Origin: Cyrtodaria siliqua
Lineage: Eukaryota > Mollusca > Bivalvia > Adapedonta > Hiatellidae
Direction: 5' to 3'
Length of the DNA: 64,000 bases
Assembly: GCA_037043455.1 (NCBI GenBank)
Contig: JAWPHD010004460.1
Span: forward strand, 123,454-187,453
The position numbers were made by a program, and so were the translations under genes. How positions within the stretch are numbered: position 1 is the first letter of the stretch; each line of letters begins with the position of its first letter. This document shows, in pieces, positions 57,640 through 64,000 of this stretch. The notes beneath the pieces are model-generated. The model did no database searches. It was not told the origin of the DNA and saw nothing but the letters and a program-made list of their open reading frames with translations.

Positions 57640-58335
57640 TATACATCAATTTTTAGTCCAAGATAGTTGACCAATGACATGAATAATTCACACTTGAACG
57701 GTTTGAGTTTCAGCTCATATTGAGGTACATGTAGTTTGCTTGAATACTGCTTCTAAACGCTGTATATGCTCCGCAAATGTTTTGGAGAAAATAAGAAGTA
57801 TCATCAAAAAATATTGACATTAACGGAGGTACAGATCGCTCACGCATTTCTCCATTAATGGAAAGTTATTGGAAAGTAGTTCCAGCATTTTACACAGTCG
57901 AAATCCCATTCGGTTGCGTTCGTAGAACCCACCCCATTCTGTGTCTTCCTCGAATCACCAAGGGAGTCTATGGTAATCGTCAAAACGGGGGTAACATGCA
58001 TGTAGTCATCTTTGCGCGTTTTCGAGTTCAGCTGGTGTGCAGTCTATACAGAATCTGAGAGATCCATCTTAGTTTTCCGGATAAAAGTAGAACATTTAAT
58101 ACTGGAGTATAGAGACTCGATTCGCTTATCACACCAGCATCGAGCATTTCTTTGATGTTCTGTCTCTGTCTTGTACATAGCTGGTTGGATCTTTTTGTAT
58201 GGGATCTTGAAAGGAGTTGAGTCCTCTAGATGGATTTTGTGTTTCCAGTAGATATCGGCGGATCCCTTTGAGAACATAATTATGGTGCCAATTCCCTAGC
58301 GCTTGTCGTACTCGTAAAAGTTGTTCAGGGGTCAA
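57640..58335 (-). pseudogene. Gypsy pol fragment: RT fingers and palm, inverted relative to its partner
   Basis: Minus strand: HKIHLEDSTPFKIPYKKI, then AMYKTETEHQRN, then palm with I-F-F-D-D near 57810 (usual Y-x-D-D), and LKLKPFKCELFMSLVNYLGL at 57730-57650. It ends exactly where the plus-strand fragment at 57049 would continue. Confidence 0.78.
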
Positions 58336-58650
58336 TAATTAAATAAAAGTATTAACACCTAAGTCTTAATGTGTTCTTTTTTGTTGTTGTCATGAGATCC
58401 GGTATTCTGACGCTAAAGTTGTTGACGACCTTGATCTCGCTGAAAAGTTGTGAACTGTAAAATATATATTTCAGCTGGAGTCTGGCTATGAGAAGACGTA
58501 GACGGTAGAGAGTTTATGGCACGTTGCCACTCGTGTGTATCTCATCAGTTTTAGAGTTAGAATTTAGAGTACGTCACAGTGTTACTAAAGTACACCATGC
58601 AGCAAAAACAATAGAGTCTGTCTAAGATCGTTTGCTACGCCCATCTCGGG

Positions 58651-58660
58651 TGTATAAAAT
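58651..58660 (+). promoter_or_regulatory. TATA-like box before the short-ORF cluster
   Basis: TGTATAAAATAAG about 105 bp before the ATG at 58759, followed by an AGACCAGACTC block about 25 bp later. Confidence 0.4.
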
Positions 58661-58758
58661 AAGCACTCGCTGAGACCAGACTCTATCTATTACTTAAGTT
58701 AAGCTTTTTTCCATTTGTTTTCCGTTCAAAACTACACAGTCGTCATCAAATACACACA

Positions 58759-58977
58759 ATGATGTCATCAAAAGAGGTGCTGACGTCATCAAAAAAGGTG
58801 CACCTGACGGATAGGAAAGTAGCTGTCGATATAGATTTTAGTCTCAGGCCCCTGTTTCTCGGCGGAATTATACAGATCGACATGATAAAGCCTGCTAAGC
58901 TGGTGTTACCTTATTACTGGCAGGATGGCAGCAATATAGTATATGTAGGGTTAAGCAGGATAACTACACAACAATAA
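58759..58977 (+). CDS. Unrecognised 72-residue ORF
   Basis: Starts MMSSKEVLTSSKKV and ends YVGLSRITTQQ. The middle is rich in Ile/Leu (FLGGIIQIDMIKPAKLVL). It has a TATA-like box upstream and two more short ORFs behind it on the same strand. I do not recognise the family; it could be a transposon or virus-like remnant, or chance. No splice donor is needed to close the frame. Confidence 0.3.
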   Translation: MMSSKEVLTSSKKVHLTDRKVAVDIDFSLRPLFLGGIIQIDMIKPAKLVLPYYWQDGSNIVYVGLSRITTQQ

Positions 58978-59164
58978 ATTATCAATTTTAACTAAAAGAT
59001 ATAAAAATGCTAATTACTATATATTGAAAACGATACGATGCAGTCTAGAATACCAGTAAAAGAAATATTGTACCAAAAAGAAGGGCAGATAACTGTAGGG
59101 GTAATCTGTCGAAATCACAGATAACCTGAAAATCAAAATATCCTATAAATAGAGCCGGTGATCA

Positions 59165-59341
59165 ATGAAAACAAGGATTTTTGAAAAAAAAAAAGAACAA
59201 CAAGTTCATATGAAAACAGCAGTAAATCTGATAAATCCGCTATCAGATTCACAAAATCCTGGTATACCTGAAAAAATGCACAGATTAGCTGAAATGAAAT
59301 ATAAACTCAGTCTGTTAGTCGAGATCATGAACTATCTGTAA
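59165..59341 (+). CDS. Unrecognised 58-residue ORF
   Basis: Starts MKTRIFEKKKEQQVHMKT and ends LSLLVEIMNYL; lysine-rich then leucine-rich, possibly a short coiled coil. A 28-codon ORF (59038-59124) lies between it and the 72-residue ORF. Function unknown. Confidence 0.25.
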   Translation: MKTRIFEKKKEQQVHMKTAVNLINPLSDSQNPGIPEKMHRLAEMKYKLSLLVEIMNYL

Positions 59342-59897
59342 CAAAATATTCAGATAAATGAAACAATGTAGATTTGGCACGTACGCCTAAATGTTTAATT
59401 AAATTATGAACACAGAAAAACACTGTAACAGTAGATCCATCTACATGACTTGACAAACACTTGTAATGTACACAAATAAGTCAGAATATTGTACGGATTA
59501 CACTCTCCCGTGATGGATTATCGAAAGGGTGTTAGTATTAACGATATGCTTAATGTTAGAAAACGTTATGTGATTTAACCAAGCTACTACTTTATGTAGT
59601 AGTCGGTATAATTAACATACACCTTATCTGAAATAACCATGGTACTCTGTCACTTAAATTATGCTAAACGCTTGTAAATTTATTAAATCTACAACAGCCT
59701 CTAACTAAATAAATGCTGATAAGGGAGATCCTTTGGAAGCAACGAATAAAACTAAGAGAATAAAGTAGCAGACTCGGTTTTATTGAGTTCATGAGAAGTA
59801 GTGTTAAAAAGGAACCCCTCTCACGCCCACTGGCATCTCTCACGCCCACTGGCACCGGCTTAGTTGGTATTCTAATTCAAAACCATGAACGTGAAGT

Positions 59898-61980
59898 TGG
59901 CAGTAGCAGTAGCAGTAGCAGTAGCTGCTACTGCCTTCTGCCACTGCTACTGCTTCTGCCAACAGCTACTGCCACTGTTACTGCCACTGTCACTGGCTAC
60001 TGCTTCTGCCACTGCTACTGCCAGTAGCTACTGCTACTGCTAACTACGTCCAGCAGTAACTATACTGTATATTGTTTATACTTTTCCACCATCATGTTTA
60101 ACAGACAACCCCTTTCGCAAACATCATATGTTTGCTACTGCTACTGCCAGTAGCTACTGCTACTGCCAACTATTGCCAGCAGTAGCATGCAGTAGCAGTA
60201 GCTATTGCCAGCTAGTAGCAGCAGTAGAGCACCATCTTAGATAGGGTAGACTCATCGCAAGTATGTTTTCTTTGCGCAAGTATGTTGTTTCTACTTTCCC
60301 ACAATCATGTTAACAGACAACACCTTTCGCGACCATCATAGGTTGGCTACTACTACTGCTACTGCCGGTAGCTACTGCTATTACTACTAACTGCTAACTA
60401 CTGCCAGCAGTAGCAGCATTAGTAGTAGCTATTGCGGCTGGCAGTAGCAGCCGTAGTAGCAGCCATCTCAATAGGTAATCTCATCTGCAACTATGTTTTC
60501 TTTGCAAGTATGTTGTTTCTACTTTCCCACCATCATGTTTAACAGACAACCACTTTCGCAATCATGGTATGTTGCTACTGCTACTACTACTTGCCAATAA
60601 CTACTGCTACTGCTACTGATAACTAATGCCAGCACAAGTAGAGCACCATCTCAATCGGTATACTCATCGCAATATGTTTTCTTTGCGCAAGTATGTTGTT
60701 TCTATTTTCCTCACCATCATGATTTAACAGACAACATCTTCGCATTATATTTTTTGCTACTGCTACTTGCTACCTACTGCCAGCAGTAGCAGCAGTAGCA
60801 GTAGCTATTGCCAGCAGTAAGCAGCAGTGTAGCAGTAGCTATTGCCAGCAGTAGCAGCAGTAGAGCACTATCTCAGTAGGTATACCCATCGCAAGGTGTG
60901 GTTTACTTTGCGCAAGGATGTTGTTTCTGCTTCCCCACCATCATGTTTAACAGGAAACCCCTATCGCAATCCAGTCATATGTTTACACAAACCGCTTCGA
61001 CCAAATAATATCATGATTATATGTGTTTGTTCTCCACCGTTATTGCTGGTAACTTTTCAGCTACTGCTAGAAGTAGAGCAAGTAGCAGCAGTGGCAATAT
61101 ATACTACCAGTACTACTTGGTAACTAGCATTAGCAACAGTAGCAGTAGCTAAAGTAGCCGTTAGTTTCTCATTTTAACCTTCATGTTTTATACACAACCC
61201 TCAGCAGTAGTAGGCCGTAATAAGCAGTAGCAGTAGCTAACCAAGGCACATATGTCCAGAAAGTGGTCAGCGTGCCTGGAGCGCACGTAAGGCGAATATA
61301 TAGCAGTAGCAGTAGTTACTGCTAGCACTAGCAGCAGTAGAGCAATAGCAGCAACAATATCATCACCATATATTGTTTGTTTCTACTTTTATTTTAACCG
61401 TCACGTTTTTTTATAGAGAACACCCTTTCGCAATCATCATATGTTTACACTGCTTCGCCAAATAATATCATGGTTATATGTATTGTTCTCCACCGTTACT
61501 GCTGTAACATTTCAGCTTACATGTTAGTACATATAAGTAACAGTAGCAGCAGTAGCAGTATCTACTGCTAGCAGTAGCACAGTAGCAGTATCTACTGCTA
61601 GCAGTAGCAGCAGTAGGCAGTATTAACTGCTAGGCAGTATAACATCCAGTAGGGCAGTCAGCAGCGCTTAGTAGCAGTTAGCATCACCATCTCAATAGGT
61701 ATTCTCATCTCGCAAGTTTGTTGTTTATTTTTTATGCGCAAGTATGTTCTTTCTACGTTCCTTTTTTACCATCCTATTTTTATAACACAACCGGCATTCG
61801 TCAATTTTTTCCTCCTGTCGTTATACCTGCTGTGACTTTTTAGCTACTGCTATCAGTAGGAGCAGTAGCTACTTACACAGCTACTACTATCAGTTAGTAG
61901 CAGCAATAGTAGTAGCAGCAAGTGCAGTATCTACCGCTAGCAGTAGATGCAGCTAGAGCAATAGCAGCACTTTCATCACC
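59898..61980. repeat. CAGTAG/CTACTG-rich array with 200-bp higher-order units
   Basis: Runs of CAGTAG and its complement alternate with a spacer containing GCAAGTATGTTGTTTCTACT, CCACCATCATGTTTAACAGA and CAACCCCTTTCGCAA. Spacers recur near 60080, 60290, 60510, 60690 and 60920 and, more diverged, near 61390 and 61740. Strand switches create many inverted pairs. Confidence 0.92.
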
Positions 61981-62079
61981 ATCTATTGTAGTTTCTACTT
62001 CCCTTATTAACCATCATGTTTCTTAGACCAACCTCTTTCGCTCTGCGTTCTCTACCGTTACTTGTTGAAATTCTATGTC

Positions 62080-62995
62080 AAAAGAAAATAGGTCTTCGTT
62101 GTCGGATAACGAGTGTCGTCGGCGGCAAGATCAACCTCATAGACATGCGATCTCACCGGATTTTAAAAGCTCTGATTAGGCCAACCTTACTAATATCACC
62201 CCTCTTGGGGGATTGGTTATCGCAGTTTTTGTCTGTACTGCTGAAAGTACTGAAGTGTATACTCCGGACACTTAAAATGCGTTGTTTGTCGGATTACGGG
62301 TGTTGCCGGCGGAAAAATAAACCTCAAAGATACGTGTGTCTCACCGGTTTTTTTTTAAAGCATGATGGCTTAGCTACGAATATCACCCTGTTTGAAATTC
62401 TTTATCGACGTTTAGTTCTACTCCTGTATTATCTGATGTTTGCACTGAAATAGACTCGAAATGACGTTTTTGTAGGTTTTCGAGTGTTGCCGGCGGGCAG
62501 ATCAATCTCATAGACAGTGGGGTCTCACCGGTTTTTTAAAAAGCCGTTGGCAGTGTCACACTAATACCCCCCCCCCCACCCCCCCCCCCCCCCCCCCCTT
62601 GAGACCGTTTATCACAATTTTGGTTCTACTGCTGTATGACTGAAGTTCCGAAAGTAGTAAAAAATACGCCTTGTAGTCGGATAACGAGTGTCGCTGGTGA
62701 GACGATCAACCTCATAGACATGCTGGTCTCATCGGATTTTAAAAGCCTGATGATAAACCTACTAATGCCACCCATCACTTGAGATTGTTTATCGCAGTTT
62801 TTGTTCTACTGCTGTATTTCTTAAGTGTATACTCCGGGTACAATTGAACATGCGTTGTTTGTTGGATTACGGGTGTTGCCGGCGGAAAGATCAACCTCAC
62901 AGATACGTGGTCTCACCGGTTTTTTAAAGCATGATGGCCAAGCTACTAATATCACCCTGCTTAAAATTGTTATCGACGTTTTAGTTCTACTGCTG
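62080..62995 (+). repeat. Satellite, five copies of a 190-bp unit
   Basis: The landmark TCTCACCGG (one copy TCTCATCGG) recurs near 62152, 62340, 62522, 62717 and 62910. Other shared words are GTCGGATTACGG, TGCCGGCGG, GATCAACCTCA and TTCTACTGCTGTAT. A C-rich run fills 62567-62598 in the third copy. Confidence 0.9.
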
Positions 62996-63007
62996 TATTA
63001 CTGAAGT

Positions 63008-63115
63008 TTGGGAACTCGACTTGTAATTGAGAAGTGTCGATTCTTTCGGATGGTCGGAGGTGTACAGATACTGGTTCTACCCAGGAATAAGTGAGTGGTC
63101 TTCCTCGACCACAAG
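63008..63115 (+). mobile_element. SINE fragment
   Basis: ACTCGACTTGTAATTGAGAA, GGTCGGAGGTGTACAGATAC, TGGTTCTACCCAGGA and GGTCTTCCTCGACCAC match the core of the SINE at 19911-20100. Confidence 0.7.
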
Positions 63116-63257
63116 ACACTTTCGAGCGTCATACTTAGCCTTAAATATGCTGAACATTACGCTAAACACCAAACAAACAAATTATGAGTGTGGCTATATA
63201 TACGTCTTGAATAGTTATATAGCGGAACAGTAATCGAGCGGACAAGGCTGTGTCTAC

Positions 63258-63281
63258 AGACAGACAGACAGACAGACAGAC
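63258..63281 (+). repeat. (CAGA)n microsatellite
   Basis: Six uninterrupted CAGA units. Confidence 0.9.
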
Positions 63282-63399
63282 GGGTGAGGACAGACTGATT
63301 CCAGTATACCACACACCACACTTTGTTTTTCAGGGGTTATACACAATTTAATTAATCTTCTGCATATCTGTCAGAACAAGAATTTGAATTTATATTCTT

Positions 63400-63890
63400 C
63401 TATTACGGAGACACTGCGAAAACTTGGAAAAGGGTGAAAGAATTATCAAAATCGGATGAATAAAAAACAAAGAAAATATGATTATTTGAAGATTGCTTTG
63501 AAACCGATATGGAAGCCGCTATTTTACTACGACATCATAGCTGAAAATTACCATATATGGAATATTTATAACTCTACATGTTAATTTACCGATATATAAT
63601 TTTAAAAAAAAAGACCCGCAAACGATTGTGAAAATCTAATTATACTAAAGTGTAGTATTCAATTACTCTGACAAAGTAAACGATTATGCATTAATATGAA
63701 ATGGTTTATATATTTTAAACGATATTTATCAATATTTCATTATAGTAATTTAGACCGATGACGCCATATTCTCAGAATGGCGGCTCCAAATCCGTTATAG
63801 AAATTTTTCTTTGTTATCATCACGATTTTTGATTGTTTTTTCCAAGTTTGTCAAAACTCTCAATAATTAAGATTATTTGCCTGTATGCCT
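63400..63890. mobile_element. Imperfect long inverted repeat, possible MITE
   Basis: AACTTGGAAAAGGGTGAAAG and CAAAGAAAATATG on the left pair loosely with CAAACTTGGAAAAAACAATC and CAAAGAAAAATTTC read from the right. A GACGCCATATTCTCAGAATG block recalls the interior of the MITE at 24464. Ends not settled. Confidence 0.5.
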
Positions 63891-64000
63891 ACATTCCATT
63901 TAAGGTTTATATGTTGAAATCATTTCCTCTCGGTGTAGGTCCATATATGACCTTGACGTTTGACTTCTATCAAAACACTGATAGGGGTTGTTGTTTAACC

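Noticed and set aside
59791..60027. Serine/leucine-rich ORF
   Set aside because: Direct translation of the CAGTAG/CTACTG microsatellite.

Overview
The window is eukaryotic and looks like bivalve mollusc nuclear DNA, probably a heterodont (venerid-like) clam. It is AT-rich, with long introns, GT-AG splice sites, two host genes, and a dense load of V-core SINEs with tRNA-like heads, CR1-like and RNase-H LINEs, a DIRS element, Gypsy elements and MITEs. There is no bacterial gene organisation: no operons, ribosome binding sites or long contiguous ORFs. The species assignment is inference.

Host genes. (1) 11077-21570, minus: a four-exon selenoprotein W / MIEN1-type (Rdx family) gene. It encodes 95 residues with a C-S-G-U redox motif, where U is an in-frame TGA, and a C-terminal CTIL prenylation box. 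(2) 46865-53314, minus: a six-exon gene for a 234-residue type II membrane precursor with a BRICHOS-like region. The last exon encodes a furin site (RDKR) followed by a 29-residue, six-cysteine, aromatic-rich cationic peptide. This is the architecture of the arenicin/alvinellacin antimicrobial peptide precursors of marine worms, here with a different cysteine pattern. (3) 54281-54320, plus: a probable first coding exon with a TISU start context and two CRE palindromes upstream, lying head-to-head with gene 2. Its other exons were not found.

Layout. 1-10 kb: dispersed repeats, a 350-bp repeat family, V-core SINEs, a TA-flanked MITE and 160-170-bp units. 11-21.6 kb: the selenoprotein gene, whose introns hold SINEs, a RNase-H LINE split by a Harbinger-type MITE, and a 300-bp tandem array. 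20.3-21.1 kb: LINE fragments. 21.8-33.5 kb: a direct tandem duplication. Unit A has gained a 1.85-kb TIR element with a nested TTAA MITE; unit B has gained a 4.3-kb LTR retrotransposon that keeps gag and the integrase tail but has lost the rest of pol. 33.6-34.9 kb: a 180-bp satellite. 38-43 kb: a decayed LINE and a DIRS-like element. 45-53 kb: the BRICHOS gene with MITEs and SINEs in its introns. 54-59 kb: foldback elements, SINEs, an internally inverted Gypsy fragment and a cluster of unexplained short ORFs. 59.9-63 kb: a CAGTAG-rich array and a 190-bp satellite.

All coordinates and motif readings were made by eye. No similarity search was run.
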